A stretch of 64,000 nt of DNA from Mesorhizobium terrae (lineage in GTDB: Bacteria; Pseudomonadota; Alphaproteobacteria; Rhizobiales; Rhizobiaceae): contig NZ_CP044218.1 in the NCBI RefSeq assembly GCF_008727715.1, forward strand, positions 992,001-1,056,000, given 5' to 3'. Both the position numbers and the translations under genes were made by a program. The notes under the pieces were generated by a model. The model was not told the DNA's origin and ran no database searches. It saw only the letters and a program-made list of their open reading frames with translations. Below are positions 26,737 to 36,033 of the stretch, in pieces. How positions within the stretch are numbered: the stretch's first letter is position 1; every line of letters begins with the position of its first letter.

Positions 26737-27639
26737 TTGCCACTGCAGATCGTCCACCATCCGGACTACGATGCCGGCTTCGCCGTCAATCACCGCTTCC
26801 CGATGAGCAAATATCCGCTTTTGATGGAGACGTTGTCGGCGCGTGGATTGGCTCTACCGGGCGCCTTGCATCAGCCCCGGCCCGCGTCAGCCAACTGGTT
26901 GAAATGCGCGCATGACGCAACCTATGTCGATCAGGTCATCGACTGCGCGGTGCCGGCGAAAATCGAACGCGAGATCGGCTTTCCTGTCGGCCCGCGGGTG
27001 TCGTTGCGTGCCCAGCTTGCGGCCGCTGGCACCGTTCTGGCCGCACGGCTGGCGCTCGAACATGGCATAGCCTGCAATGCCGCCGGCGGCAGCCATCATG
27101 CGCGCCGCGCGCAAGGCGCCGGTTTCTGCACCTTCAACGACGTCGCGGTGGCGGCGCTGACATTGCTGGACGAAGGCCGGGTCGGCAACGTTCTAGTGGT
27201 CGACCTCGACGTGCATCAGGGCGATGGCACCGCCGACATCCTGCGCGACGAGCCGCGCGTGTTCACCCTGTCCGTGCATGGCGAGCGCAACTACCCGGTT
27301 CGCAAGATCGCTTCCGACCTCGACATCGCCTTGCCCGACGGAACCGGCGACCGCGACTATCTGGACCGGCTGGACGGCCTGCTGCCGGTCATCTCCGGCC
27401 AGCGACCCTGGGACCTTGTCTTCTACAATGCCGGCGTCGACGTGCACGCCGAGGATCGGCTCGGCCGGCTCTCGCTCAGCGATGACGGCATTCGTGCGCG
27501 CGAACGGGCAGTGATCGGCCATTTCCGCCGGCGCGGCATACCGCTGTGCGGTGTCATCGGCGGCGGCTATTCCACCGACGTGCCGGCGTTGGCCGGCCGC
27601 CACGCCATCCTGTTCGAGGAAGCGGCGGCCGTAGCCTGA
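26737..27639 (+). CDS. histone deacetylase-like amidohydrolase
   Basis: The product belongs to the arginase/deacetylase superfamily, whose bacterial members remove acetyl or similar groups from small amides or lysine side chains. Similarity begins at PLQIVHHPDYDAGFAVNHRFPMSKYPLL, so the TTG at 26737 is the only fitting start; nearby ATGs are out of frame. The active site is visible: GGSHHARRAQGAGFCTFND (His pair), VDLDVHQGDGTA (zinc Asp and His) and AGVDVHAEDRLGRL (zinc Asp). The length of 300 residues suits the small class IV-like bacterial group. The physiological substrate is not known. Confidence 0.88.
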   Translation: MPLQIVHHPDYDAGFAVNHRFPMSKYPLLMETLSARGLALPGALHQPRPASANWLKCAHDATYVDQVIDCAVPAKIEREIGFPVGPRVSLRAQLAAAGTVLAARLALEHGIACNAAGGSHHARRAQGAGFCTFNDVAVAALTLLDEGRVGNVLVVDLDVHQGDGTADILRDEPRVFTLSVHGERNYPVRKIASDLDIALPDGTGDRDYLDRLDGLLPVISGQRPWDLVFYNAGVDVHAEDRLGRLSLSDDGIRARERAVIGHFRRRGIPLCGVIGGGYSTDVPALAGRHAILFEEAAAVA

Positions 27640-27642
27640 GCG

Positions 27643-27906
27643 TTATTTGCGATAGCTCGCCAGCCGCAGGATGATGAAGGCCGGCACGACGATCGCGGCA
27701 CCCAAAAGGATATAGCCGACGAAACGGTCGATGGCGCGGAAGCCCATGTGCCACAGGTCGAGGAAGAAATTTTGGATGCCATAGAGCACGTCGAACGGCG
27801 ACCAGCCGAAGGCGCTCATGACAATGCCGACCAGGAACGACACCACGACAAGCTTGAGCAGGATCTTGAGCGGCGTGTCGCCGAGAAAGCGGGTCAGTGC
27901 AGACAA
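27643..27906 (-). CDS. DUF6460-type small integral membrane protein
   Basis: This 87-residue protein has two hydrophobic helices (about 15-36 and 62-82) separated by a loop GWSPFDVLYGIQNFFLDLWHMG, and starts MSALTRFLGDTPLKILLKLVVVSFLVGIVMS. The pattern matches the short rhizobial family now called DUF6460, whose members were sometimes mislabelled as integrases. No function is known. It converges on the deacetylase gene with 3 bp between stops, and its promoter region precedes the tRNA-Gly gene. Confidence 0.82.
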   Translation of the reverse strand: MSALTRFLGDTPLKILLKLVVVSFLVGIVMSAFGWSPFDVLYGIQNFFLDLWHMGFRAIDRFVGYILLGAAIVVPAFIILRLASYRK

Positions 27907-28017
27907 GGCTCTTCTCCGTTGCAGTCCCTGAGCGTGAGATACGCGCTCGCGGCACTTGCTTCAAGCCGCCGCTTTCTGATTGCCCGAGCCGAGGCGGCCA
28001 TGCTAACTGGGCGGCGC

Positions 28018-28091
28018 GCGGGTATGATGTAATGGTAGCCTGTCAGCTTCCCAAGCTGAACGCGCGGGTTCGATTCCCGCTACCCGCTCCA
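28018..28091 (+). tRNA. tRNA-Gly (anticodon CCC)
   Basis: A full cloverleaf is present. The acceptor stem GCGGGTA (28018-28024) pairs with TACCCGC (28081-28087). The D-arm GTAATGGTAGCC, the anticodon arm TCAGC-TTCCCAA-GCTGA with anticodon CCC, and the T-arm with GGTTCGATTCC follow. The discriminator T and encoded CCA end at 28091. A partial copy of the 3' end occurs at 29245-29264, suggesting past use as an integration site. Confidence 0.95.
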
Positions 28092-28182
28092 AATCATCAA
28101 AGCTAAATAATTGATCCGGCAGAGCCTGCGGCAAGGCCGAACGCATATACAACGGCCAGGCGCGGTTTATGAAAACTCATCC

Positions 28183-28214
28183 TGTGACGCGATTTGTGCC
28201 ACAACATGTGACCC
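28183..28214. repeat. 32-bp imperfect direct repeat, copy 1
   Basis: This copy shares 24 of 32 positions with 29155-29186, including the core CGATTTG and GCCACAA. The two copies lie outside either end of the outer-membrane gene at 28312-29019, within the tRNA-bounded segment. Confidence 0.55.
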
Positions 28215-28247
28215 AATATTGCGACCATCTACCCTTGCCAAATCGAA

Positions 28248-28280
28248 TCCCGATTTACGACGCTTAGACGTAAATCGGGA
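28248..28280. terminator. 12-bp perfect hairpin after the outer-membrane gene
   Basis: TCCCGATTTACG (28248-28259) is the exact reverse complement of CGTAAATCGGGA (28269-28280), with a 9-base loop. It lies 32 bp beyond the stop of the leftward outer-membrane gene. There is no T-run on either side, so it may stabilise the mRNA end or be an element-specific palindrome rather than an intrinsic terminator. Confidence 0.5.
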
Positions 28281-28311
28281 GGCAACAGCACTGTTTCGAT
28301 GTCCGCTTACT

Positions 28312-29019
28312 TCAGAATTTATAATTCAACCGCGCCAGAACAAGGTCTGTATCTCCGCCTGTTTTGAAGCCTTGCACGCTGGGACCCTTGGGAACCGTGA
28401 AGGACACATCACGCTCTGTTTCAAAGATCCGATTGTATTCGACGCCAAGCGACCAGTTTTGGCTAAGCGCGTATTCTGTGCCAACGCCCACAGTTCCGCC
28501 AAAACGGGTTTTGACCCCTGTTTCGGAGGCTAAAACACCGCCTGGAGCCAAAAACTGATAGTTGCGACGCGTGATAGCTGCACCGCCTTTCACATAGACT
28601 AGGAAATCATTCCATGCGTAACCGACCTGTCCGGTAAACAAGCCAAAAGCCTTTGTCTTGGAACGAACGATACCGCCGGGAACAAGGAGGTTGTCGCTAC
28701 TACCCGACAGGTCAGCCCAGTTGCCTTGTCCTTCCAGCCCAGACACCCAGCCATCCATCTGCCAGCGGTAGCCAACCTGGCCGCCGACGGTCCCGCCATT
28801 TCCATCATAATCAGCGGCAGTTCCCACTCCGATCACAGATCGATTATCGTGACTTTGGCCCCACCCGCCGTTGATGCCGGCATAAAAACCGCTCCAATCG
28901 CGGCCTATGGTGATCTCCGTATTGGGTGCAGCTCCGGCGCTGGAAGCAGAAATATCCGCGGCTGCGGCGGGCACCATAGGTGCGGTTAAAGAAAATACGG
29001 TGAGCAGAAATACCCTCAT
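28312..29019 (-). CDS. Omp25/31-type outer-membrane beta-barrel protein (A)
   Basis: The ATG at 29019, with AGGGAAAGGGG upstream, gives 235 residues with a signal peptide (MRVFLLTVFSLTAPMVPAAAA). The mature part shows the rhizobial/Brucella Omp25-31 pattern: DWSGFYAGINGGWG, alternating polar and hydrophobic strands, GLFTGQVGYAWNDFLVYVKGG, GVGTEYALSQNWSLGVEYNRI and a C-terminal aromatic (LNYKF) for BAM recognition. Base composition is visibly lower in GC than neighbours, with many A/T third positions. It sits within the segment bounded by tRNA-Gly and a copy of its 3' end, so it was probably acquired. Its role is likely outer-membrane structure. Confidence 0.85.
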   Translation of the reverse strand: MRVFLLTVFSLTAPMVPAAAADISASSAGAAPNTEITIGRDWSGFYAGINGGWGQSHDNRSVIGVGTAADYDGNGGTVGGQVGYRWQMDGWVSGLEGQGNWADLSGSSDNLLVPGGIVRSKTKAFGLFTGQVGYAWNDFLVYVKGGAAITRRNYQFLAPGGVLASETGVKTRFGGTVGVGTEYALSQNWSLGVEYNRIFETERDVSFTVPKGPSVQGFKTGGDTDLVLARLNYKF

Positions 29020-29154
29020 GGAGATGTAGCCCCTTTCCCTAGACGCTATCCGCGTTAAAATTATGTAATGTAATAACATAAACAAACTTAATGTCTAGAG
29101 CCTTCATTGAAGCACTCCGGAGAGGGCAGGCTTGCTATGTTGACCACGTCATTT

Positions 29155-29186
29155 CGTGACACGATTTGCGCCACAATCCATGACAT
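29155..29186. repeat. 32-bp imperfect direct repeat, copy 2
   Basis: This is the partner of 28183-28214 (24 of 32 positions identical, core CGATTTG-GCCACAA). Same orientation, 972 bp apart. Confidence 0.55.
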
Positions 29187-29244
29187 CAAACTCATGGCCA
29201 ACGGTGCTTAGCCATTGATTTTACGGTACAAGAATTTCGGCTCT

Positions 29245-29264
29245 GCGCCCGCTACCCCGCTCCA
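29245..29264 (+). repeat. partial copy of tRNA-Gly 3' end (att-like)
   Basis: CCCGCTACCCCGCTCCA here matches the tRNA-Gly 3' end CCCGCTACCCGCTCCA (28076-28091) with one extra C. TTCG also precedes both at slightly different spacing. Such a duplicate is what site-specific integration into a tRNA 3' end leaves behind. It is short, so chance cannot be excluded. Confidence 0.5.
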
Positions 29265-29427
29265 GCTCATTTCGTGGTTTCGGCGCCGGGAAGGGTGAAC
29301 GTCTCCGCCGTGCTTCCCGTCGTATCCGCGCAACACCGCGTTGAAATCCGCGTGATCCGGCAAGCCGCCGCTATTTCCAATCGGCATGGTTGCACGTAGG
29401 ATGCGCTCGTCTGCACAGGGGCATCCG

Positions 29428-30090
29428 ATGAAGCGCTACTTCATTGCTTTCGCCTTGCTCGCCACGCCGATCAGCGGAGCGTTTGCTGCTGACGCGGTTG
29501 TGGACCTTCCTGTCGCCTCGACTTTCGACTGGAATGGCGCCTATCTCGGCGGCCAGGCCGGATATGGCTGGGGCCGCGCCGACAATTCGTTTCCTTCCAA
29601 TCCCGCAGCCGAAATCAGCGGCAGCGTCGATGGCGGATTTGGCGGCCTTTATGGCGGCTGGAACATCCAGAACGGCAATTTCGTCGGCGGCATCGATGCC
29701 GACATCAACTATTCAGGGATCAAGGGCACGTCCACCAATGCGGCAACCGGGGAATCGCTCAACACCAAGGTGACCTGGACCGGCGACATACGCGGGCGCG
29801 TCGGCTACGCAATGGACAATCTGCTCATCTACGGTGCCGGCGGCCTGGCGCTTGGCGGCATCAAGGTGAATGTCTCCAACGCCGGCGGCACCTTTGCCAG
29901 CGCCAGCGAAACCCGTGCGGGCTGGACGCTTGGCGCCGGCGCTGAATATGCGTTCTCGAACAATTGGGTCGGTCGCGCGGAATATAAATACACCGACTTC
30001 GGCAAGGTCGGTTATTCCGCTCCCGCGGGCGATGGCTCGGTCGAGGTCAACACCAACACGCTTGCCATCGGCTTCGCTTACAAATTCTGA
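29428..30090 (+). CDS. Omp25/31-type outer-membrane beta-barrel protein (B)
   Basis: From the ATG at 29428 (AGGGG upstream) the protein has 220 residues with a signal peptide (MKRYFIAFALLATPISGAFAAD). The family pattern is clear: FDWNGAYLGGQAGYGWGRAD, FGGLYGGWNIQNGNFVGGIDADINY, GDIRGRVGYAMDNLLIYGAGGLA, AGAEYAFSNNWVGRAEYKYTDFG, ending GFAYKF. It is a paralogue of the product at 28312-29019 but with normal high-GC codon use, so it looks like the resident gene. Related proteins are abundant structural porin-like proteins of the Rhizobiales outer membrane. Confidence 0.88.
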   Translation: MKRYFIAFALLATPISGAFAADAVVDLPVASTFDWNGAYLGGQAGYGWGRADNSFPSNPAAEISGSVDGGFGGLYGGWNIQNGNFVGGIDADINYSGIKGTSTNAATGESLNTKVTWTGDIRGRVGYAMDNLLIYGAGGLALGGIKVNVSNAGGTFASASETRAGWTLGAGAEYAFSNNWVGRAEYKYTDFGKVGYSAPAGDGSVEVNTNTLAIGFAYKF

Positions 30091-30110
30091 GCGATTTCAG
30101 GCTTGCAGGC

Positions 30111-30461
30111 CTATTGGGCGGCGGGTCCGTTTCGATAGGCGATGCCAGTCGCGCCGGTCCCTGGCAGTACCATGCAGCGATCCACCAAGCCTGTCGTGAC
30201 GTATTTCACGCGATAGATGCCATTGGCGTTAATTGCCGCAGCCTGCTGCTTCAAGGCATTCAGCGCATCGGTTGACGGCGGCGCGGTATCGAAGGGACCC
30301 TTGGCGCAAACGACGGCGGAAACCCGGCTCATGATGATGCCGTTGATCGGCAGATCATCCATGATCGCGATATCGGCACCTGCCGGCGCCGACGGCTTCG
30401 GGCCGCCGGCACAGGCGGCCAGCGACATCACGGCAATGATCCAAAGGGCATGAGCGCGCAT
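30111..30461 (-). CDS. hypothetical lipoprotein
   Basis: The 116-residue product has a signal peptide with the lipobox LAAC (MRAHALWIIAVMSLAACAGG), so it should be lipid-modified at Cys17. The mature domain of about 95 residues reads DLPINGIIMSRVSAVVCAKGPFDTAPPSTDALNALKQQAAAINANGIYRVKYV, with two further cysteines that could pair. The arrangement recalls RcsF-like or YbjQ-like small folds, in which a helix packs on a sheet, but I would not assign either. It converges on porin B with 20 bp between stops. Confidence 0.75.
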   Translation of the reverse strand: MRAHALWIIAVMSLAACAGGPKPSAPAGADIAIMDDLPINGIIMSRVSAVVCAKGPFDTAPPSTDALNALKQQAAAINANGIYRVKYVTTGLVDRCMVLPGTGATGIAYRNGPAAQ

Positions 30462-30551
30462 CCCGTTTTCATGCCAGCTATGCTCGCCCGATGCAACAAG
30501 GCGACCGGCTTGTCGCGGCAGGCTGCTCGCGCCCCTTTGGGCCGAGACCTT

Positions 30552-31541
30552 TCAGCTCACTTCCTTGAGGATGAAATCGTAGAGCATCTTGGCGGCGGGA
30601 GAGAGCACGCGCTGCTTCATGGTGATCAGCGAATAGGGCCTAACCTCGATGTCGAAATCGGTCGGCACGACATCGATGGCGCCGGCGAGACCGTCCGCCC
30701 CCTGGATGAACTTCGCCACCTGGACCGATACCGGTGCGATGGCCTCCGACTGCGAAACCATCACCAGCGTCAAAAGCAGCGAGCTGGTGTTGAAGATATG
30801 CTCGGGCAGCGGGATGTTGCGGTTGAGGAAATTCGCCTCCATCACCTGCCGCAACGGCGAGCTGCCGGACTGGAACACCCAATCATAGCCGGCGGTCTCT
30901 TCCAGGCGAACCGCTTTCCTGCCCATCAGCGGATGACCGCGCCGGACGATCAGGCAAGCCTTTTCGATGCCGATGACGCGACTTTCGAACAGGCGCGGAT
31001 TGAGGTCGTCGGGGATGCGGGCGATGATGAAATCGTGCCGCATGGCGATCAGTTCCCGCGCCAGCACGTTGCTGGTCTCGACCTGCATGGTGATCTCGAT
31101 GCGCGGATAGAGTTTGCGAATTTCGCGGATCGCCGGAACGGCCAGTTCGATCGCCGGCGCCGTCACTGCTCCGAGGAACACCGAGCCGCCCTTGCCGGCC
31201 TTGAGCTCGGCGATCTCCCGGTCCGTCTCGCGCATCTCGATCAGGATGATGCGCGCGCGCCGCACCAGCGCCTTGCCATAAGGCGTCAACGCCACGCCAC
31301 GCGGCAGGCGCTCGCACAAGGGAACGTTGAGAATGGCCTCCATCTCGGCGATCATGCGCGAGGCGGCCGGCTGGGAAATGTTCATGACCTGCGCCGCCGC
31401 GCTGACCCGGCCGTGATCGTCGAGCGCCACGATCATGCGCATGTGACGCAAGCTGAGCCCACTGTGCAGAAGCGCGGTACCGTCGCCGCGCTCGCCATTG
31501 TTGCGCTGGGTGTCCACTGACGCCTTGCCGATCTCGACCAT
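30552..31541 (-). CDS. gbpR: LysR family regulator, GbpR-like
   Basis: This 329-residue LysR-type regulator has its helix-turn-helix at about residues 30-90 (VSAAAQVMNISQPAASRMIAEMEAILNVPLCERLPRGVALTPYG), then a periplasmic-binding-like effector domain. The longish N-terminus before the HTH and the divergent chvE-gguABC operon match GbpR of Agrobacterium, which controls chvE in response to galactose, arabinose and fucose. The name is inferred from this context and general resemblance. GGGTAGGA precedes the ATG. A TTCGAT-N9-ATCGAA palindrome in the gap is a candidate binding site. Confidence 0.85.
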   Translation of the reverse strand: MVEIGKASVDTQRNNGERGDGTALLHSGLSLRHMRMIVALDDHGRVSAAAQVMNISQPAASRMIAEMEAILNVPLCERLPRGVALTPYGKALVRRARIILIEMRETDREIAELKAGKGGSVFLGAVTAPAIELAVPAIREIRKLYPRIEITMQVETSNVLARELIAMRHDFIIARIPDDLNPRLFESRVIGIEKACLIVRRGHPLMGRKAVRLEETAGYDWVFQSGSSPLRQVMEANFLNRNIPLPEHIFNTSSLLLTLVMVSQSEAIAPVSVQVAKFIQGADGLAGAIDVVPTDFDIEVRPYSLITMKQRVLSPAAKMLYDFILKEVS

Positions 31542-31584
31542 GTCCTACCCCATCTGCACGGCCCGAAGGCCGTACGCATATCAG

Positions 31585-31620
31585 ATTCGATATACCAAAC
31601 ATCGAAGATCGAATTTGACA
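31585..31620 (+). promoter_or_regulatory. candidate GbpR site and -35 region for chvE
   Basis: TTCGAT (31586-31591) and ATCGAA (31601-31606) form an inverted repeat containing a T-N11-A-type LysR motif. A further ATCGAAT (31608-31614) pairs with ATTCGAT at 31585-31591. TTGACA follows at 31615-31620 and could be a -35 element, although no good -10 is evident downstream. Confidence 0.45.
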
Positions 31621-31819
31621 GTTATGGCAAAGAGACACAACCTTCGCGCGCCACGCCTGCCGCGACCTTCACCGACCCACCGGGGCCGGTTGGAACCGGA
31701 CGGCGAGGATCGATTGGGAGGTTAGCAGGATCGATATGCTCGTCGGCGCGATGCGCCCGGCGAGAGTGGCCGGGCGAAACAGGCCGGGCGCCGCTTTCAT
31801 CAACTAGGGAGAGAGTACC

Positions 31820-32890
31820 GTGAAGATCATCAAGACGTTCGTCGCCGCGCTCGCGGTCGGCATCGCGGCCATGAGCTATTCGGCGCAGGCCGCGGAAAAG
31901 GGCCTTGTCGGCGTGCTGATGCCGACCAAGACCTCGCAGCGCTGGATCAACGATGGCGATGCCGTCAAGTCGCAGCTCGAGGCGCTCGGCTACACCGTCG
32001 ACCTGCAATATGCGCAGGACGACATTCCAAACCAGCTGAGCCAGCTGGAAAACGAAATCACCAAGGGTCCGAAAGCGCTGATCATCGCCTCGATCGACGG
32101 CACCACCATGGGTGACGCACTGCAGAAGGCCAACGACGCCGGCGTTGTCGTCATCGCTTATGACCGCCTGATCAAGAAGACGCCGAATGTCGACTACTAC
32201 ACCACCTTCGACAATTTCGGCGTCGGCGTGATCCAGGCCGACTCGCTGGTGAAGGGCCTCAAGGAGCGTTTCCCCAACACCAAGCCCTGGAATGTCGAGC
32301 TGTTCGGCGGCTCGCCGGACGACAACAATGCCTTCTTCTTCTACAACGGCGCCATGTCGGTGCTGCAGCCGCTGATCGACAACGGCACTGTCAAGGTCAA
32401 GTCGGGCCAGATGGGCATGGACAAGGTCGGCACGCTGCGCTGGCTGGCCGCCACCGCGCAGGCCCGCATGGACAACCTGCTCTCCGCCAACTACTCGGAC
32501 GGCAGCCGCGTCGACGGCGTATTGTCTCCCTATGACGGCCTGTCGCGCGGCATCACCGCCTCGCTCCGCGCCGTCGGCTACGGCACTGCCGCTCAGCCCT
32601 GGCCGATCGTCAGCGGCCAGGACGCCGAGACCGCCTCGGTCAAGCTGATCATCTCGGGCGAACAGTATTCGACCGTGTTCAAGGACACGCGCGAATTGGC
32701 CAAGTCGACGGTGCAGCTCGTCGACAAGGTGCTGTCGGGCGGCAAGCCGGACGGCCTCGACACCAAGACCTACAACAACGACGTCAAGGTCGTTCCCTCG
32801 ATCCTGTTGACGCCGCATGAGGTCGACAAGGCGAACTACGAGAAGCTGGTCGTCGAGTCCGGCTACATCAAGGCCGAAGAACTGAAGTAA
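31820..32890 (+). CDS. chvE: sugar-binding periplasmic protein of the ChvE-Ggu system
   Basis: The GTG at 31820 follows AGGGAGAG and gives 356 residues with a signal peptide ending SAQAAEKG. The mature protein is a type I periplasmic sugar-binding fold: [72 protein letters not shown]. These match ChvE/MmsB-type binders of galactose, arabinose, glucose and related sugars. In Agrobacterium ChvE also interacts with the VirA sensor, but nothing here indicates vir genes. It heads the chvE-gguA-gguB-gguC operon, with a terminator-like hairpin directly after it. Confidence 0.94.
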   Translation: MKIIKTFVAALAVGIAAMSYSAQAAEKGLVGVLMPTKTSQRWINDGDAVKSQLEALGYTVDLQYAQDDIPNQLSQLENEITKGPKALIIASIDGTTMGDALQKANDAGVVVIAYDRLIKKTPNVDYYTTFDNFGVGVIQADSLVKGLKERFPNTKPWNVELFGGSPDDNNAFFFYNGAMSVLQPLIDNGTVKVKSGQMGMDKVGTLRWLAATAQARMDNLLSANYSDGSRVDGVLSPYDGLSRGITASLRAVGYGTAAQPWPIVSGQDAETASVKLIISGEQYSTVFKDTRELAKSTVQLVDKVLSGGKPDGLDTKTYNNDVKVVPSILLTPHEVDKANYEKLVVESGYIKAEELK

Positions 32891-32904
32891 TTCGTCCTTG
32901 CCTC

Positions 32905-32936
32905 GGGCTCCGCGCCAGGCGCGGAGCCCCCTTTTT
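32905..32936 (+). terminator. attenuating terminator between chvE and gguA
   Basis: GGGCTCCGCGC (32905-32915) pairs perfectly with GCGCGGAGCCC (32919-32929) across a 3-base loop, followed by CCTTTTT. This is a strong intrinsic terminator. Because gguA and gguB follow, partial readthrough would give more binding protein than transporter. Confidence 0.82.
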
Positions 32937-33012
32937 AGACACTCCACCCTTCGGTATCATGCGGCAGAGGCGGCACGCCCGGCTTCGCCCGCTGGCAAAC
33001 CAGGTTTTCGTG

Positions 33013-34545
33013 ATGGCACAGACCATTCTGGAGATGCGCGACATCACCAAAACGTTCCCGGGCGTCAAGGCGCTGTCGAACGTCAACCTGCGCGTCGAGG
33101 AAGGCGAGATCCACGCGGTGGTCGGCGAGAACGGCGCCGGCAAGTCGACGCTGATGAAGGTTCTGTCCGGCGTCTATCCAACCGGCTCCTATGACGGCAA
33201 GATCATCTATCGCGGCCAGGAGTGCCATTTCAAAGGCATCCACGACAGCGAAAACCTCGGCATCGTCATCATCCACCAGGAGCTTGCGCTGGTGCCGATG
33301 CTGTCGATCGCCGAAAACATCTTTCTCGGCAACGAACACGCCCGCTACGGCATCATCGACTGGAATGCCAACGAAGCGCGCACCCGCGCCTTGCTGAAGA
33401 AGGTCGGTCTCACCGAGGACCCCAAGACCCTCATCACCAATATCGGCGTCGGCAAGCAGCAATTGGTGGAAATCGCCAAGGCGCTCAGCAAGGAAGTGCG
33501 ACTGCTGATCCTCGACGAGCCGACGGCCAGCCTGTCGGAGAAGGACAGCCAGGCGCTGCTCGACCTGCTGCTCGAGTTCAAGCGACAAGGCATCACCTCG
33601 ATCCTCATCTCGCACAAGCTCAACGAGGTGAACCGGGTCGCCGACCATGTCACCATCATTCGCGACGGGCGCACCATCGAGACGCTGTCGCGGCAGGACA
33701 TCAGCGAAGACCGTATCATCACCTCGATGGTGGGCCGCTCGCTCGACGATCGCTATCCGCCGCGCGAACCGCAGGTCGGCGAGGTCATCTTCGAGGTCAA
33801 GAACTGGTCGGTCTACCATCCGCTCCACGCCGAGCGGCAAGTGATCAAGGGCATCGACCTCAATGTCCGCAAGGGCGAAGTGGTGGGCATTGCCGGACTG
33901 ATGGGCGCCGGGCGCACCGAATTCGCCATGAGCCTGTTCGGCCGCTCCTATGGGCGGCGCATCACCGGCGAGGTGTCGCTGCGCGGCAAGCCGGTCGATC
34001 TTTCCTCGGTGGGCCGTGCCGTGGAACAGGGCATTGCCTATGTCACCGAGGATCGCAAGACCTACGGGCTCAACCTGATCGACCACATCAAGCACAACAT
34101 CACGCTCGCCCATCTCGACGGCGTGTCGAAAAAGGGCGTCATCAACGACCTGCGCGAGCTTTCGGTCGCCAACGACTATCGCGGCAAGACCAACATCCGG
34201 GCATCGAGCGTCTATCAGATGACGGGCAACCTGTCGGGCGGCAACCAGCAGAAGGTTGTGCTGTCGAAATGGCTGTTCGCCAATCCCGAAGTTCTGATCC
34301 TTGACGAGCCGACGCGCGGCATCGACGTCGGCGCCAAATACGAAATCTACACGATCATCGCGCGGCTGGCCGCCGAGGGTAAGGCGATCATCGTCATCTC
34401 GTCGGAGATGCCCGAACTGCTCGGCATCACCGACCGCATCTACGTCATGAACGAAGGGCGCATGGTCGGCGAAATGGCGGCGAGCGACGCCAGCCAGGAA
34501 AAGATCATGCGCGCGATCGTACGGGGAGAAGGAAAAGCATCATGA
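33013..34545 (+). CDS. gguA: sugar ABC transporter ATP-binding protein
   Basis: The ATG at 33013 gives 510 residues and two ABC domains in tandem, the usual form for CUT2 monosaccharide importers. The first has Walker [10 protein letters not shown] and [15 protein letters not shown]; the second has the signature LSGGNQQK and [13 protein letters not shown], while its P-loop region ([10 protein letters not shown]) is degenerate, as is normal in this family. The protein drives uptake of the sugar delivered by ChvE. Its stop overlaps the gguB start by 4 bp. The ribosome site is weak, matching lower expression than chvE. Confidence 0.94.
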   Translation: MAQTILEMRDITKTFPGVKALSNVNLRVEEGEIHAVVGENGAGKSTLMKVLSGVYPTGSYDGKIIYRGQECHFKGIHDSENLGIVIIHQELALVPMLSIAENIFLGNEHARYGIIDWNANEARTRALLKKVGLTEDPKTLITNIGVGKQQLVEIAKALSKEVRLLILDEPTASLSEKDSQALLDLLLEFKRQGITSILISHKLNEVNRVADHVTIIRDGRTIETLSRQDISEDRIITSMVGRSLDDRYPPREPQVGEVIFEVKNWSVYHPLHAERQVIKGIDLNVRKGEVVGIAGLMGAGRTEFAMSLFGRSYGRRITGEVSLRGKPVDLSSVGRAVEQGIAYVTEDRKTYGLNLIDHIKHNITLAHLDGVSKKGVINDLRELSVANDYRGKTNIRASSVYQMTGNLSGGNQQKVVLSKWLFANPEVLILDEPTRGIDVGAKYEIYTIIARLAAEGKAIIVISSEMPELLGITDRIYVMNEGRMVGEMAASDASQEKIMRAIVRGEGKAS

Positions 34546-35834
34546 GCACCGACAGCGCCCCCGCACCGAAGAGCACCGTCGCCGAAGACGTACAGCCGGG
34601 TCAGCGCGTCGCTGTCTCCGCGCTTGTCAACAACCTGCGCGACTACGGGCTGGTGCTGGCGTTGATCGCCATCATGATCTTCTTCCAGTTCACCACCTCC
34701 GGCACGCTGTTCAAGCCGGTCAATCTCAGCAATCTGGTGCAGCAGAATTCCTTCATCATCGTGATGGCGCTGGGCATGCTGCTCGTCATCGTCGCCGGCC
34801 ATATTGACCTCAGCGTCGGCTCCGTCGCCGGCTTCATCGGGGCGCTGGCCGCCAATATGATGGTGACCTGGCAGCTCGGCCTGCTCAGCAATCCGCTGGC
34901 GGTCTCACTGGTCTGCCTGCTGATCGGCGGCGCCATCGGCGCGGCGCAGGGCTATTGGATAGCCTATCACCGAATACCGTCCTTCATCGTCACGCTGGCC
35001 GGCATGCTAATGTTTCGCGGCATGTGCCAGGCGCTGCTCGGCGGCGGCTCGTCGGTGGGGCCGTTGCCCGACAGCTTCAAGGCGCTTTCTTCCGGCTTCA
35101 TTCCCGACATTATCGGCCCGCTGACCCTGGTCGAGCCGATCGTGAACGCGGCCGGCAAGACCGTGGTTGGCAGCGGCCTGAGCCTGCACATGACGACCAT
35201 GGTGATTGGCATCATCGCCGTCGTGGCCTACGCCTATTTCGGCCTGGCGGCGCGGCGCACGCGCGAGCGGCACGGCTATGAGGCGGAACCCTTCGCGCTG
35301 TTCGCGATCAAGACCCTGGTGGTGAGCGCGCTGGTGCTGTTCCTCGTCTTCCAGTTCGCCACCTACAGGGGCCTGCCCATCGTGCTGATGGTGATGGCCG
35401 TGCTGATCGCGCTGTTCATCTTCGTCACCAAGAAGATGACGATCGGCCGCCGCATCTATGCGATGGGCGGCAACGCCAAGGCAGCCCAGCTCTCCGGCAT
35501 CAAGACCGACCGGCTGACCCTGATGGTGTTCATCAATATGGGCGTTCTGTCGGCACTCGGCGGACTGATCATCGCCGCGCGCCTCGGCCAGGCCGTGCCG
35601 GCGGCGGGCCTGGGTAGCGAGCTCGACGTGATCGCGGCGGTGTTTATCGGCGGTGCCTCGGCGATGGGCGGCGTCGGCCAGGTGATGGGCTCGGTGGTCG
35701 GCGGCTTCATCATGGGTGTGATGAACAACGGCATGTCGATCATGGGCGTCAATGTCGACTGGCAGCAGGTGGTGAAGGGGCTGGTGCTGCTCGGCGCCGT
35801 CGTCTTCGACGTCTACAACAAGAACAAGGCCTGA
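34542..35834 (+). CDS. gguB: sugar ABC transporter permease
   Basis: This 430-residue inner-membrane protein belongs to the CUT2 permease family. It has about ten hydrophobic helices and the diagnostic [13 protein letters not shown] motif, [15 protein letters not shown] and [22 protein letters not shown] cytoplasmic insert rich in Arg ([15 protein letters not shown]) lies mid-protein, typical of the MmsB/XylH subgroup of about 400-430 residues. It pairs with the ATPase encoded by the overlapping upstream gene to form the sugar importer. A 199-bp gap separates it from gguC. Confidence 0.94.
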   Translation: MSTDSAPAPKSTVAEDVQPGQRVAVSALVNNLRDYGLVLALIAIMIFFQFTTSGTLFKPVNLSNLVQQNSFIIVMALGMLLVIVAGHIDLSVGSVAGFIGALAANMMVTWQLGLLSNPLAVSLVCLLIGGAIGAAQGYWIAYHRIPSFIVTLAGMLMFRGMCQALLGGGSSVGPLPDSFKALSSGFIPDIIGPLTLVEPIVNAAGKTVVGSGLSLHMTTMVIGIIAVVAYAYFGLAARRTRERHGYEAEPFALFAIKTLVVSALVLFLVFQFATYRGLPIVLMVMAVLIALFIFVTKKMTIGRRIYAMGGNAKAAQLSGIKTDRLTLMVFINMGVLSALGGLIIAARLGQAVPAAGLGSELDVIAAVFIGGASAMGGVGQVMGSVVGGFIMGVMNNGMSIMGVNVDWQQVVKGLVLLGAVVFDVYNKNKA

Positions 35835-36033
35835 AACCGCCGCGGCAAGGCGAAAGACAGGTATGTCGCTCGCGGGCCGAAAGCCGGAAGCCCCTGCCGG
35901 ACAGTTCGGCAAGCAAGGCTGACCGCGGGCCAAACCCGGATGAGAAGGTTCAACGCGGCGCCCATGCGGGAGCCGCGAGGGGAAAGATTTGCGGGCGCGA
36001 TGCCCCGCGACAGGCAAGGCAAAGAGGATCGTC

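Larger units (their letters stand above)
29020..29427. other. gene-free 408-bp stretch, insert border
   Basis: I see no convincing gene here. The left part (29020-29110) is AT-rich and should hold the promoter of the leftward outer-membrane gene. It contains the second 32-bp repeat copy (29155-29186) and a partial tRNA-Gly 3' end (29245-29264). From about 29270 GC content returns to the chromosomal level, leading to the promoter of the second porin. Confidence 0.5.

Noticed and set aside
27643..27906. Integrase next to tRNA-Gly
   Set aside because: The small protein has two membrane helices and no recombinase residues; the integrase label sometimes used for this family is not supported.
31820..32890. 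Evidence of Agrobacterium-type virulence system from chvE
   Set aside because: ChvE-GguABC is a widespread chromosomal sugar system; no vir genes or T-DNA borders are visible.
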